Assembly: GCF_009832865.1 (NCBI RefSeq)
Contig: NZ_CP047130.1
Span: forward strand, 3,472,001 to 3,536,000
DNA from: Colwellia sp. 20A7
GTDB taxonomy: Bacteria > Pseudomonadota > Gammaproteobacteria > Enterobacterales > Alteromonadaceae
Length of the DNA: 64,000 nucleotides
Direction of reading: 5' to 3'
Shown in pieces: positions 8,455-18,093 of this stretch. The translations under genes and the position numbers were made by a program. Numbering within the stretch: position 1 is the stretch's first letter; every line of letters starts with the position of its first letter. Below the pieces are notes generated by a model. It was given only the letters and a program-made list of their open reading frames with translations. It made no database searches and was not told where the DNA came from.

Positions 8455-9294
8455 TCATTTTGATTGTGACTGTAACAATAAACTTTTAATTTCTGCTAGT
8501 TCTTGCTCAAGTTTTTCAATTTGAGCTCGACTTGCAGGCTCACCACCGTCGCCTGTTTCACCATGCAGTTCTGCTCGGTGATTTTCATGCTCTTGACTCA
8601 TTACTTCAAGCACAGTACCAACCATCATATTTAAGAAGATAAAAGCAGTTAAAAAGATAAAAGTTAAATAGTAGATCCAACTAAAAGGATAAACGATCAT
8701 TGTTTCATACATGACGTCAGTCCAATCTTCAAAGGTAGCAATCCGGAATAAAGTCAACATAGAAATAGAAACATCCCCCCATAATGTTTCATTAATTTGA
8801 TGGAAGTACATACTTCCCACTGCAGCATAAATATAAAATATAACAAACATTAATAAAGCAATATAACCCATACGAGGAATTGCTTTAAGTAGCGAATTAA
8901 TAAGTAACCTTAACTCTGGCACCATAGAAACTAAACGTAAGACCCTAAAAACTCTTAACAACCTAGCTAGTAATACTCCCGAACCGCCCAAAGGAACTAA
9001 GCTGCCAATGACGATAAAAGTGTCAAATATATTCCAACCACTACGAAAAAATTGTTTTTTGTTTTGATGCGCAAAAAAACGAATGGTTATTTCAATAACA
9101 AAAAAGATAGTAATACATAAATCTAATAACGTGAGTACAGCTATCGCACTCGCGGATAAATTATGAGTTTTTGCACCAATTAATAACGCTGATAACAAAA
9201 TTACAGCAATAACCACACCCTGGAATAATTTACTTGAATCAATTATTTTTAAGCGTCGCTGAGCTCGAAAAACAAAATTGTCCATATTATCCAT
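8455..9294 (-). CDS. Voltage-gated cation channel, BacNav-like
   Basis: The 279-residue protein has six membrane segments of the single-domain voltage-gated channel family. S4 carries regularly spaced arginines (R111, R114, R117, R120 in ARLLRVFRVLRLV). The pore loop contains TFEDW (187-191), matching the T-x-E-S/D-W selectivity filter of prokaryotic sodium channels such as NaChBac and NavSp1. A C-terminal heptad region (IEKLEQELAEIKSLL) fits the tetramerising coiled coil. It probably conducts Na+, with Ca2+ possible. Its start overlaps the end of the upstream metallohydrolase gene by eight bases, suggesting co-transcription. Confidence 0.88.
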   Translation of the reverse strand: MDNMDNFVFRAQRRLKIIDSSKLFQGVVIAVILLSALLIGAKTHNLSASAIAVLTLLDLCITIFFVIEITIRFFAHQNKKQFFRSGWNIFDTFIVIGSLVPLGGSGVLLARLLRVFRVLRLVSMVPELRLLINSLLKAIPRMGYIALLMFVIFYIYAAVGSMYFHQINETLWGDVSISMLTLFRIATFEDWTDVMYETMIVYPFSWIYYLTFIFLTAFIFLNMMVGTVLEVMSQEHENHRAELHGETGDGGEPASRAQIEKLEQELAEIKSLLLQSQSK

Positions 9295-9943
9295 TTACTC
9301 CTACAGCTTGATCACTTACATAAGGGTTAGTTTTTCGCTCTTGCCCAAAAGTCCCCATGGGGCCATGACCAGGAATAAATCGCACATCATCTCCTAATAG
9401 AAAAATATTATTTCTAATAGAATTTATTAAAGTAGCTTTATCTCCTCGAGGAAAATCTGTTCTACCAATAGAGCCCTGAAACAATACATCACCTACTTGC
9501 GCTAATTTAGATTCTCGATGAAAAAAAACAACATGCCCTGGTGTATGCCCAGGACAGAAATATACGTCCAAAATGATGTTACCAAAACTCACTTTATCAC
9601 CTTGTTCTAAAAATCGGTTAGGGGTGAAAGATTCTGCATATGAAAAACCAAAATGTTGCTTTTGCTCTTCAATCAAGTCAATCCAAAACTGATCTTCTTT
9701 ATGCGGCCCTTCAATTTCAACACCATAGTGAGTGGCTAATGCATGAGTTGCGCCGGCATGATCAATATGAGCATGAGTTAATAATACTTTATTTAAGGTT
9801 AATTGATGTTCATCAATGGCATCAATAACTTTATCAATGTCTCCCCCAGGATCGACAACAGCGGCCTGCTTTGTTTCATCACACCAAAATAGGGTACAAT
9901 TTTGTTGAAAAGGTGTTACGGGAATGATTTGATACTGAAGCAT
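9287..9943 (-). CDS. Metallo-beta-lactamase-fold hydrolase, YcbL-like
   Basis: The 218-residue protein has the binuclear-metal motif THAHIDHAG, later ligands in CPGHTPGHVVF and GDVLFQGSIGRTDFP, and a final FIPGHGP histidine. The layout and length match YcbL/GloB-like type II glyoxalases, which hydrolyse thioesters such as S-lactoylglutathione; the true substrate is uncertain. It is the first gene of a two-gene minus-strand unit with the ion channel (eight-base overlap). Confidence 0.9.
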   Translation of the reverse strand: MLQYQIIPVTPFQQNCTLFWCDETKQAAVVDPGGDIDKVIDAIDEHQLTLNKVLLTHAHIDHAGATHALATHYGVEIEGPHKEDQFWIDLIEEQKQHFGFSYAESFTPNRFLEQGDKVSFGNIILDVYFCPGHTPGHVVFFHRESKLAQVGDVLFQGSIGRTDFPRGDKATLINSIRNNIFLLGDDVRFIPGHGPMGTFGQERKTNPYVSDQAVGVNG

Positions 9944-10111
9944 GTTTGTTGGATCTCAACACTAATTCTAAATTTTGCAAATGATAGCATAAATTATTTT
10001 GTTGGAAAGTAGCATTAATCGTCTACAAGGATGATTATCCCTTCCCCTTAGCGCTCATACTAGGTAAGCTCACAAACTAATATATGTATTACTAAAAACA
10101 ATTTATATTCT

Positions 10112-11452
10112 ATGTCGACTTCTAACACTTCTCGTGATTCATTCCATTCTCGTATTGGCTTTGTATTAGCTGCTGCTGGCTCTGCCATCGGATTAGGCAA
10201 TATATGGGGATTTCCTACTCAAGCAGCTAATAATGGTGGTGGTGCATTTTTATTTGTTTACCTCATTGTGACCTTATTATTAGCCTTACCAGCACTATAC
10301 GCCGAAGTATATATTGGTAACCAAGCACAAAAAAACCCAGTTAGTGCCCTTGCTGAAGCTTGCGGTAAGCGTTTTAATAAACTAGGTAAAAACGCCGGTA
10401 TTATTGGCTTAGTTGGTGCAATGATGATGCTTAGTTTTTATAGCATTGTTGCCGGCTGGATGCTTGCCCATGCCTTAAGCGCCTTATTTGAATTAGTCGG
10501 CTTCTCTGATTTATCTGCATGGTTATCAACGTCCAGCACATTGCGTAATATATTATTCACACCGGTTTTTATTTTATTAGGAGCTGCAATAATTCATCAG
10601 GGTGTTCATGCCGGTATAGAAAGATGGTCAAGCCGTTTAATGCCTTTATTGCTCGTGATGCTAATTGGCCTTATTGTTTATATTCTACAACAAGACGGTG
10701 CTGCAGAAGGTGTTGCTTTATACCTAATACCTGATTTTTCACAAGTTACTGATCCTAAATTAATTATATCAGCCATGGGGCAAGCATTTTTCTCATTGTC
10801 AATTGGCGTAGGCGGTATGATGGTTTATGGCTCTTATATGAAAAAAGGTGAGAATATTGGCAAGTTAGTTATCTCTATTGCCGCACTTGATACTTTTATC
10901 GCTTTTTTAGCGGGATTACTTATTATTCCGGCCTTATTCGTTGCTCAACATGTAGGGCAAGATGTTTTTAACAATGGTCACTTAATTGGCGAAGGTCAGC
11001 TTATATTTCAAATTTTACCTTCGTTGTTCTCTTCCATGGGTACTACAGGCTTAATTGTCGCGTTTAGTTTCTTTATTTTATTATCCATTGCTGCACTGAC
11101 CTCTACTATTTCAACAACAGAAGTACCTGTGTCTTATTTAGTTGAAGATAAAAACTTCAATCGTAATCATGCTACTTGGATAGTTTCTGGTGCTGTATTA
11201 ATTGCTAGCATGACATTGGTCGCATTTTTTGACGTGCTATTCGGTTTGGTTGTGCAAGCATTAACAACCATTTTACAACCATTAATGTCACTGTTTTATT
11301 TCATTGTCATCGGTTGGATTTGGAATAGAGGTAATAAAATCACTGATATTGCTGTGTTGAACAATAATATCAATTTAAAACTATTCGGTTTTTACTTACG
11401 CTATATTTGCCCTATTCTACTATTAGTTGTTTTTGTTAATGTTGCATTTTAA
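10112..11452 (+). CDS. Sodium-dependent NSS/SNF family transporter
   Basis: The 446-residue membrane protein carries the neurotransmitter:sodium symporter signature at its N-terminus (RIGFVLAAAGSAIGLGNIWGFP). Unwound-helix motifs GQAFFSLSIGVGGMMVYGSY and STTEVPVSYLVED follow. Length and predicted segments fit an 11-helix bacterial member (MhsT-like) rather than the 12-helix LeuT type. It would import an amino acid with Na+; specificity cannot be read. It is monocistronic and converges on rmuC. Confidence 0.92.
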   Translation: MSTSNTSRDSFHSRIGFVLAAAGSAIGLGNIWGFPTQAANNGGGAFLFVYLIVTLLLALPALYAEVYIGNQAQKNPVSALAEACGKRFNKLGKNAGIIGLVGAMMMLSFYSIVAGWMLAHALSALFELVGFSDLSAWLSTSSTLRNILFTPVFILLGAAIIHQGVHAGIERWSSRLMPLLLVMLIGLIVYILQQDGAAEGVALYLIPDFSQVTDPKLIISAMGQAFFSLSIGVGGMMVYGSYMKKGENIGKLVISIAALDTFIAFLAGLLIIPALFVAQHVGQDVFNNGHLIGEGQLIFQILPSLFSSMGTTGLIVAFSFFILLSIAALTSTISTTEVPVSYLVEDKNFNRNHATWIVSGAVLIASMTLVAFFDVLFGLVVQALTTILQPLMSLFYFIVIGWIWNRGNKITDIAVLNNNINLKLFGFYLRYICPILLLVVFVNVAF

Positions 11453-11523
11453 TACAAAAAACACACATTAGAGTAAACAGTTATAGCTATTTTATATTAA
11501 GAAAGTAGTAACAGTAGTAAGCG

Positions 11524-12837
11524 CTAACTTTTTTCGATCAGGTTGTTTTCTGAATCTTGCAATTCAACCTGTTCAATTTTTTCAAATCGATTGGTAATTT
11601 TATCTGCTGAGGTGTGAATTTGTCTAACATCTACAGCAGCCTGATCAATATGTTTTGCTAAATTAGCAAACCGACCTTTAAAACGGTCAAAATCTTTGGC
11701 TAAATCAGATAAATGCGCTTGAATAATATGAACCTGCTTTCGTGTTGCTTCATCTTTTAATACTGACCGTGCTGTGGTGAGTATTGCCATTAGTGTTGTA
11801 GGAGAAGCTAACCATACGCGCTTTTTATTAGCGTAATCAACTAAATCACTTTGATGCCCATGAATTTCAGCAAAAATGGCTTCTGCTGGAATAAACATGA
11901 TTGCACCGTCGGCGGTTTCTTTATCAATTAAATATTTATCACTAATATCGTTAATATGCTTTTTAATATCAACTTTAAATTGTCGTTGCGCTGTTTTACG
12001 ATCTGACTCTGCTAATTCAAAGTCCATCATTTTGCGATAACTTTCTAGTGGAAACTTAGCATCTACGACTACGTTTCCTGTAGGCTCGGGTAAAAACAAC
12101 ACGCAATCGGCAATTTTACCATTTGATAAAGTGTGTTGAAGTTTAAAACTTTGCTCGGGTAGCACGTTACGAATTAAACCACTTAATTGTACTTCCCCAA
12201 AGGCTCCTCTAGAGCGCTTATCATTCAACACTTCTTGCAAGCTAACAACATTCGTTGATAATTCGGTAATTTTCTTCTGCGCATCATCAATCAATGCTAG
12301 TCGTTGTAAAATATCACTAAAGGTTTTAGTTGTTTTTTCAAAACCTTCTGCAAGTCGCTTTTCTACTTGACCACTAATTTCTTGCAAACGTTTATCTGTC
12401 GCATTAGTTAACACATCAATACGTTTAGTCATTTGTTCACTACTTTGTATTAATGATTTACTCAACTCTTCTCTGTTCGCCTGCGTCGTTTTATTTAAAT
12501 GACTAATTAACTGATCTAATGTTTGATTTTGATTTTGACTTAACGTTTGATTAAGTTGATCTTTTTGACTTCCTAACTCTCTTAGTAACTTCAAGCGAAG
12601 ATCAGCCATCTGTTGGTCAAAAGCGCTAGACAACTGTAATTGTTGTTTGTCGAAAAGTTGTATAAGCGCACTGTTTTGTGAAGATGAAGCTAATTCAAGC
12701 ATGGCACTTATTTGGGAAATTTGATGATTTTGTTTTAAATTTTGTCTAAAAACAAACAGTAACGATAAAAGCAAAACAATAAGTGTGAGATAAATAGCAA
12801 GCTCTGCAATTTCTGCTTGTTGCAAGAATAATAACAT
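11524..12837 (-). CDS. rmuC: DNA recombination protein RmuC
   Basis: The 437-residue protein has an N-terminal membrane anchor (about 8-28) and a long coiled coil (about 35-205). The RmuC nuclease-like domain follows, with DKRSRGAFGEVQLSGLIRNV, VVDAKFPLESY and FIPAEAIFAEIHG. The VVDAKFPLE motif is part of a PD-(D/E)XK-like core. RmuC limits inversions at short inverted repeats in E. coli. It is convergent with the NSS transporter and alone in its transcription unit. Confidence 0.92.
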   Translation of the reverse strand: MLLFLQQAEIAELAIYLTLIVLLLSLLFVFRQNLKQNHQISQISAMLELASSSQNSALIQLFDKQQLQLSSAFDQQMADLRLKLLRELGSQKDQLNQTLSQNQNQTLDQLISHLNKTTQANREELSKSLIQSSEQMTKRIDVLTNATDKRLQEISGQVEKRLAEGFEKTTKTFSDILQRLALIDDAQKKITELSTNVVSLQEVLNDKRSRGAFGEVQLSGLIRNVLPEQSFKLQHTLSNGKIADCVLFLPEPTGNVVVDAKFPLESYRKMMDFELAESDRKTAQRQFKVDIKKHINDISDKYLIDKETADGAIMFIPAEAIFAEIHGHQSDLVDYANKKRVWLASPTTLMAILTTARSVLKDEATRKQVHIIQAHLSDLAKDFDRFKGRFANLAKHIDQAAVDVRQIHTSADKITNRFEKIEQVELQDSENNLIEKS

Positions 12838-13142
12838 TAAAAACCTTTAACACTGTAAGTATAAACAGTTATTTAAACATAAGTTTTACTTAGCTGCTAG
12901 TTATTTATATTGATCCTTTTTGGTATATCTTAAGTATTGAATAAAGCACTCAGAATGTAGTAACTAAAGTAGTAATGAAAATAGTAAACAAGTTATTACA
13001 CATCGCTATAATAAAGCATAAACGCTAATAGCACTTTTGCATCAATTAATGATAAAATATCGGAATTATTATTAAGCAGTAAAGTAACGACGAATACAAC
13101 TCAAGTTACTAATTGATCCTATTACCTTTTGTAGAGAAAAAC
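12838..13142. other. Intergenic region between rmuC and ybeD
   Basis: Divergent promoter region for rmuC (minus) and the ybeD-lipB-lipA unit (plus). It is AT-rich with a TAAAAT-like -10 candidate near 13061. I see no gene, RNA or clear operator. Confidence 0.4.
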
Positions 13143-13406
13143 ATGAAAACCCATTTCGACGAATTATTAGATTTCCCAACAGTATTAAATTTTAAAGTAA
13201 TGGGTGTTGCCTGTGACGAACTACCCGATTTAATTATTGCAGAATTACAGAAACATACTCCGGGTGATTATACGACTAGAATAACCCCTAGTTCTAAAGG
13301 TAATTACCACGCAGTTTCACTTCCTGTAAGAGTTACGAGTAAAGAGCATATTGAAAAAATTTACGAAACTTTAAATGCAATAGAACAAGTGCGTTACGTT
13401 TTATAA
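13143..13406 (+). CDS. ybeD: YbeD family protein (DUF493)
   Basis: The 87-residue small protein closely resembles E. coli YbeD, with MKTHFDELLDFPTVLNFKVMG at its start and SSKGNYHAVS in the centre. I chose the ATG at 13143 because it gives the exact YbeD N-terminus and follows a GTAGAG ribosome-binding site; an upstream TTG at 13113 is unlikely. YbeD has an ACT-like fold and is almost always next to lipB. It is the first gene of ybeD-lipB-lipA. Confidence 0.93.
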   Translation: MKTHFDELLDFPTVLNFKVMGVACDELPDLIIAELQKHTPGDYTTRITPSSKGNYHAVSLPVRVTSKEHIEKIYETLNAIEQVRYVL

Positions 13407-13430
13407 AAGTACAAAGTACTTTAACTTTCT

Positions 13431-14138
13431 GTGAGATTTGTCGTGTCCGACTCTGCCGTAACAGTAAACAAAAATAACTTAATTGTTCGACAATTAAATA
13501 CTATGGATTACAGTAAAGTTTGGCATGCTATGCAAAATTTTACTGATAATCGTGATGACCAAACAAGTGATGAACTTTGGCTGGTCGAGCATCCCCCTGT
13601 TTTCACACAAGGACAGGCAGGAAAAGCAGAACATTTGCTAATGCCTGGCGATATCGAAGTTGTCAAAGTTGACCGAGGTGGCCAAGTGACTTACCACGGC
13701 CCAGGACAGCAAGTTATTTATTTTATGATAAATTTACGCCGTAGAAAAATAGGCGTTAGACAATTAGTCACGCTAATTGAGAACGGGATCGTTGCTTCAC
13801 TTAACGACTTTGATATAAAAGCTTATCCAAAGCCTGACGCACCTGGTGTTTACGTAAACGATAAAAAAATTGCTTCTCTTGGATTAAGGGTCAGAAAAGG
13901 TTGCTCTTTTCATGGCTTAGCACTCAATGTGAATATGGACCTATCACCTTTTTTACGTATAAACCCATGCGGTTATGCTGGCCTTGAAATGATTCAAACA
14001 TCTGACATTCAGGGTCCACAAAACATGACTGATGCTTGTGACGCATTAGTTAAACATTTAATCACTCTGTTAGAAACCGACGAAGTGAGTTACCAAACAG
14101 GATTACCGAGCAATTATGAGCAACAACATGCCAACTAG
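13431..14138 (+). CDS. lipB: Octanoyl-[ACP]:protein octanoyltransferase
   Basis: The 235-residue enzyme moves the octanoyl group from ACP to lipoyl domains, the first step of lipoate synthesis. Visible motifs are [31 protein letters not shown], the lysine in KKIASLGLR and the catalytic cysteine in RINPCGYAG. The start is a GTG at 13431; a second GTG at 13443 is equally plausible because neither has a strong ribosome-binding site. It overlaps lipA by 23 bases, indicating coupling. Confidence 0.95.
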   Translation: MRFVVSDSAVTVNKNNLIVRQLNTMDYSKVWHAMQNFTDNRDDQTSDELWLVEHPPVFTQGQAGKAEHLLMPGDIEVVKVDRGGQVTYHGPGQQVIYFMINLRRRKIGVRQLVTLIENGIVASLNDFDIKAYPKPDAPGVYVNDKKIASLGLRVRKGCSFHGLALNVNMDLSPFLRINPCGYAGLEMIQTSDIQGPQNMTDACDALVKHLITLLETDEVSYQTGLPSNYEQQHAN

Positions 14139-15135
14139 CGACAGCAAAATAATAGAAGTTAACACTGCGGTAAAAAAATCATCAAGAATGGCACCGGGTA
14201 CAAAGCTACGTGATGCTGATAAGTTAGCGCATATCCCTATTCAAGTTGTTAGTTCAACTAAAGAAACCATGCTGCGTAAGCCGAGTTGGTTACGTATTAA
14301 GTTACCACGTTCAAGTGAACGTATTGATAGCATTAAAGCTAATTTACGTAAAAACAATCTTCATTCAGTCTGTGAAGAAGCCTCGTGCCCTAACTTGTCG
14401 GAATGTTTTAACCACGGCACAGCAACCTTCATGATTTTAGGTGATATTTGCACACGTCGTTGTCCATTTTGCGATGTTGGTCATGGCCGTCCATTAGCGC
14501 CTAATAGTGATGAACCTAAAAAGCTAGCGAATAGCCTTAAAGATATGGGCTTAAAATATGTCGTTATCACATCCGTTGATAGAGATGACTTACGTGATGG
14601 TGGTGCACAACAATTCGCTGATTGTGTGAAAGAAATCGGTGAGCAAGCACCAGAGACTAAAGTTGAAATATTAGTACCTGACTTTCGCGGCAGAATGGAC
14701 AAAGCGCTTGAAATTTTAAATCAACACCCTCCTCATGTATTTAACCATAACATGGAAAATGTGCCACGCCTTTATACTAAAGTTCGCCCTGGTGCTAACT
14801 ACCAATGGTCTTTAGACTTACTAAAACGCTTTGGTGAAGCTAATCCTACTGTTCCGACTAAGTCAGGCTTAATGGTCGGTTTAGGTGAAAGCAACGACGA
14901 AATTTTAGCAGTTATGCAAGATTTGCGTGATCACGGTGTAACCATGTTAACCATTGGGCAATATCTACAACCAAGTAAAGACCATTTAGCCGTTGAACGC
15001 TATGTGCATCCTGATGATTTCGCGATGTTTGAACGTGAAGCGAAAAAAATGGGTTTTGTTCATGCTGCATGTGGCCCACTTGTTCGCTCTTCATATCATG
15101 CTGATAAACAAGCAGCCGGTGAAGAAGTTAAATAA
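14116..15135 (+). CDS. lipA: Lipoyl synthase (radical SAM)
   Basis: The 339-residue protein carries the auxiliary cluster cysteines in [12 protein letters not shown] and the radical-SAM CxxxCxxC motif in [13 protein letters not shown], plus [11 protein letters not shown] and the C-terminal RSSYHAD serine region. It inserts two sulfurs into octanoyl groups placed by LipB. It is the last gene of ybeD-lipB-lipA. In E. coli this unit follows dacA, but here dacA is 43-44 kb away. Confidence 0.96.
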   Translation: MSNNMPTSDSKIIEVNTAVKKSSRMAPGTKLRDADKLAHIPIQVVSSTKETMLRKPSWLRIKLPRSSERIDSIKANLRKNNLHSVCEEASCPNLSECFNHGTATFMILGDICTRRCPFCDVGHGRPLAPNSDEPKKLANSLKDMGLKYVVITSVDRDDLRDGGAQQFADCVKEIGEQAPETKVEILVPDFRGRMDKALEILNQHPPHVFNHNMENVPRLYTKVRPGANYQWSLDLLKRFGEANPTVPTKSGLMVGLGESNDEILAVMQDLRDHGVTMLTIGQYLQPSKDHLAVERYVHPDDFAMFEREAKKMGFVHAACGPLVRSSYHADKQAAGEEVK

Positions 15136-15186
15136 ATATCAATTAACTTAAACGTTTTTACTTTATAGCACCATAACGAGAATACT

Positions 15187-16461
15187 ATGTCAGTCTACTA
15201 TACGCTGTGCTTTCTTGCAGCGGCAGCGATGCTCATAGCCTTTATCAATAGTAAAATTGGTAAAATGCAAACGACTATCGCTATTACGGCAGGATCAATG
15301 ATTCTGTCTTTGTTGATTCTATTTTTTGGCCAAAATGAATGGTTCAATCTAAAGCAAGTAGCAACTGAAACAATGACAAGTATCAACTTTGAAGATTTTT
15401 TACTTAAAGGGATACTCGGATTTCTATTGTTTGCTGGCGGATTAGGCATTAAGTTGCCTAACCTTAAAGATCAAAAGTGGGAAATTACCGTATTAGCGTT
15501 AGCTGCAACACTTTTTTCTACCTTTTTCATTGGCTTTTCCCTCTATGCTATTTGCCAATTAATCGGCATTAATTTAGATTTGGTGTACTGTCTATTATTT
15601 GGTTCACTAATTTCACCTACTGACCCTATTGCGGTTTTGGCTATTGTTAAAAAGTTAGATGCCCCTAAACGTATTTCCACCCAAATTGAAGGTGAGTCAC
15701 TCTTTAATGATGGTTTTGGGCTAGTCATTTTTGTCACCCTATTTACCATAGCTTTTGGGCAAGAAACACCTACATTAGGCAGTGTTTCTCTATTGTTTGC
15801 TCAAGAAGCGCTTGGTGGCATTGTTTACGGATTTTTATTAGGTCTACTTTTTCATTATTTAATCAGCGCGACTAATGATCATTCTATGGAATTGTTATTA
15901 ACGATTGGCATTCCTACGGCAGGCTATGTATTTGCCGATATTATTCATGTATCAGGACCGTTAGCAATGGTTGTGTCGGGAATTATGATAGGAAACTGGA
16001 CACGATTTGTTGGCTTTTCAAAAGAAAGTGAGGAGCATCTGGATCATTTCTGGGAACTAGTAGATGAGTTTTTAAACGGTGTACTATTCTTATTAATTGG
16101 TCTGTCTATGCTGCTGTTTAAATTTCATGCCGAAGATTGGATCTTAATGACTATTGCTATTCCTTTAGTGCTACTCGCACGCTACCTTAGCATTTTCACT
16201 TCTTATATTGGTTTTAAATGTTACCGTAGCTATAACCCTTGGTCAGTAAGAATACTCACTTGGGGTGGATTAAGAGGTGGTTTAGCATTAGCTATGGCAC
16301 TTTCTATTCCTCCGGGTGTATTAGTCATTCCTGATAAACAAATAGATGTCAGAGAACTTATTATGGTGATGACTTACTCTGTTGTTGTATTTTCGATTCT
16401 TATTCAAGGTTCAACCATTACTGCCTTGATTGATAGAGCAAAGAAAGCTGAGAAAGAATAA
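15187..16461 (+). CDS. CPA1 family cation:proton antiporter
   Basis: The 424-residue membrane protein has the CPA1 core: ISPTDPIAVLAIVKK, GESLFNDGFGLVIF with its conserved acidic and Asn residues, and TWGGLRGGLALAMALSIP. These motifs place it in the NhaP/YjcE-type Na+(K+)/H+ exchangers of the inner membrane. About 50 bases separate it from lipA, so it may be read from the same or its own promoter. It has no long C-terminal regulatory domain. Confidence 0.9.
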   Translation: MSVYYTLCFLAAAAMLIAFINSKIGKMQTTIAITAGSMILSLLILFFGQNEWFNLKQVATETMTSINFEDFLLKGILGFLLFAGGLGIKLPNLKDQKWEITVLALAATLFSTFFIGFSLYAICQLIGINLDLVYCLLFGSLISPTDPIAVLAIVKKLDAPKRISTQIEGESLFNDGFGLVIFVTLFTIAFGQETPTLGSVSLLFAQEALGGIVYGFLLGLLFHYLISATNDHSMELLLTIGIPTAGYVFADIIHVSGPLAMVVSGIMIGNWTRFVGFSKESEEHLDHFWELVDEFLNGVLFLLIGLSMLLFKFHAEDWILMTIAIPLVLLARYLSIFTSYIGFKCYRSYNPWSVRILTWGGLRGGLALAMALSIPPGVLVIPDKQIDVRELIMVMTYSVVVFSILIQGSTITALIDRAKKAEKE

Positions 16462-16745
16462 AACACGAAGATGCAGATAGCACATAGAAAGAACTTTACT
16501 TTAAAAATATCTTTGTTGATAACGCAGCACATATTTAAACAGAGGCTTTTAGATAAAACTAGCGCTGAGCCTAGTATAGAACAGTATAAAACTTAGCGGC
16601 GTGCTGATAAGCAAACGATTAACGAAAAAGTAAATGAATATTACTAACGGTAGCGACTACTTAATATATCGCTACCGTCTTTCACACTTCTCATTATGTA
16701 AACAGTAAAACTCTCAAATAAAACATCAACTAGAAAACGGTTTTT
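16462..16745. other. Intergenic region after the antiporter
   Basis: About 284 bases with no gene. It contains one strong hairpin (see terminator at 16647). The last 45 bases before 16746 can be aligned without gaps to the DNA just after the intact permease gene at 19594, showing that the permease duplication extends past the stop codon, though this part has diverged. Confidence 0.55.
16647..16678. terminator. Hairpin after the antiporter gene
   Basis: Perfect 10-bp arms ACGGTAGCGA and TCGCTACCGT with a 12-base loop, followed by CTTTC on the plus strand. The T-tract is weak, so termination efficiency is uncertain. Position fits the end of the antiporter transcript or of the minus-strand permease relic. 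Confidence 0.6.
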
Positions 16746-16854
16746 TTAGTGTTGTAAAAACATAAACTTCGCTACAAAAAATGCTGTTAGCGCCCATACC
16801 CCACCCGATATTTCATTAGACTTACCTGCCCTTAGTTTAAGCACTGTATAAGTA
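16746..16854 (-). pseudogene. Relic of a second AzgA-type permease gene, 3' end, part 1
   Basis: Nearly identical to the last 109 bases of the intact permease gene at 19594-19702, including the stop codon, in the same orientation. One visible change converts a glycine codon (LKLGAGK) to arginine (LKLRAGK). The copy is interrupted after TAAGTA (16849-16854) by the IS982-family element. Together with part 2 it equals only about 89 codons of a 479-codon gene, so it cannot be functional. Confidence 0.9.
16849..16854. repeat. IS982-family target duplication, left copy (TAAGTA)
   Basis: TAAGTA directly abuts the left end of the element and is repeated at 17866-17871. The intact permease gene has a single TAAGTA at the same place, which confirms insertion into pre-existing permease DNA. 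Confidence 0.9.
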
Positions 16855-17865
16855 ACCTGAGATCTGGATAAGGTGCGGCATTTTAAGCACTCATAATGGA
16901 CTGTTCCCTATCCGATAACTTAATACACGGCTTTTGTCTTTTTAAACAATAAGCAACTATTCCTGAAATTACATTAAGCATAAAACCTGTTTCACTACGA
17001 TGGCGGCTGTGCTCTATTTGAGATATGTTTTTAAGTTGATCATTCACTGTCTCTATTATGTATCTCTTTGATAGCATTGCCCGATCAAAGGCTGATATTA
17101 CTTTAGCTTTCATATTTTTTCGCACGGTCGTCACTAAGTCAATATCTGATTCCTTTAATGTCTGGCTCAAGTTTTTTCCAATGTATCCCTTATCTGCATA
17201 TAGCTTACCAGTAAGATTTTTACATAAGTCAGGTATTGGAGTTCGGTCATTTGTATTGCCCGGCGTAATATTCAAAGCAAGGATTTCACCTTTATGATTA
17301 ATCAATAGATGAAGCTTAAAGCCGAAAAACCAGCCCATTGTTCCTTTTCCTCGCTTAGCCGTATCTGCAAATACACGGTTACGTGGAATACGGATATTGT
17401 GACATACCTTTAGGCTTGTAGAATCTACAAATGCAATTCCTGTTGGCTCACCTTTCACCGTTTGAAAGTAAGCACACATTGGTACAATAAGATCTGACAT
17501 TGTATTGATGAAACGAGTGTAGCTGAGCAGCTCTGGGAAATCATCAGTCCAGTATCGTTGGACTAAACCAATATAGAAGTTTTTGAAATCTCTATGATTT
17601 GACTGATGAAATGCAATCATAATGCTCATTCGCTCGCTGGTAGACATTTTCGAACTACGTCTACGCTTGCGAGTACCGTCTGATAGCAATTGTGCTTCCC
17701 ATTTAGGTGAAAATTGATGACAAAAATCATCGACATCACAAAATATTTCCACTAAATTATCCATCTGCCCACCTTATTTGCTTTCAAATCGTTTCTTGGT
17801 CGAAAGATCTGATCGCTAGGTGGGTATTTAGTTCAATTTTTTATCTTCTTATCCAGAATTGAGGT
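16855..17865. mobile_element. Complete IS982-family insertion sequence (1011 bp)
   Basis: The ends are imperfect inverted repeats, ACCTGAGATCTGGATAAG on the left and ACCTCAATTCTGGATAAG read inward from the right. It has one transposase gene on the minus strand and a 6-bp target duplication TAAGTA on both sides. Intact ends, an intact transposase and a perfect target duplication suggest a recent and possibly still active copy. Confidence 0.93.
16883..17764 (-). CDS. IS982 family transposase
   Basis: The 293-residue protein shows DDE catalytic residues in FVDSTSLKVC, YADKGYIGK and ETVNDQLKN, with the IS982-type GFKLHLLINHKGEILAL and TPGNTNDRTPIPDL segments. The length is normal for the family and there is no frameshift. 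The gene fills most of the element between the two inverted repeats. It is transcribed in the same direction as the interrupted permease relic. Confidence 0.93.
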   Translation of the reverse strand: MDNLVEIFCDVDDFCHQFSPKWEAQLLSDGTRKRRRSSKMSTSERMSIMIAFHQSNHRDFKNFYIGLVQRYWTDDFPELLSYTRFINTMSDLIVPMCAYFQTVKGEPTGIAFVDSTSLKVCHNIRIPRNRVFADTAKRGKGTMGWFFGFKLHLLINHKGEILALNITPGNTNDRTPIPDLCKNLTGKLYADKGYIGKNLSQTLKESDIDLVTTVRKNMKAKVISAFDRAMLSKRYIIETVNDQLKNISQIEHSRHRSETGFMLNVISGIVAYCLKRQKPCIKLSDREQSIMSA

Positions 17866-17871
17866 TAAGTA
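17866..17871. repeat. IS982-family target duplication, right copy (TAAGTA)
   Basis: Second copy of TAAGTA abutting the right end (TGAGGT) of the element. The permease relic resumes immediately afterwards. Confidence 0.9.
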
Positions 17872-18029
17872 ATAAAACCAAAGGCAATACCGTTTGAAAT
17901 AGAGCAGGTAAACGCCATCATCACTGTTGTACACACGGCTGGTGCATTTTCTGTTAAGTTATCCCAATATAGACCTCTTAAAGAGCTCATCATCAACATA
18001 GCGACATAGATAAGTGCACCATCAACAAT
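17872..18029 (-). pseudogene. Relic of a second AzgA-type permease gene, part 2
   Basis: Continues the permease similarity exactly where part 1 stops and matches 19703-19860 of the intact gene with scattered substitutions. Similarity ends at about 18027-18029, where the IS3-family element begins. The remaining roughly 390 codons and the promoter of this copy are absent. Deletion next to the IS3 element is the simplest explanation. Confidence 0.88.
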
Positions 18030-18093
18030 TGACGTGGTTTAATTGATTCGACTACCCCAGTTAAGGAATAATGAACTTAACCGGAGAATGAAA

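Noticed and set aside
17058-17297. Plus-strand frame inside the IS982 transposase gene
   Set aside because: Antisense shadow of an intact transposase with conserved DDE residues.
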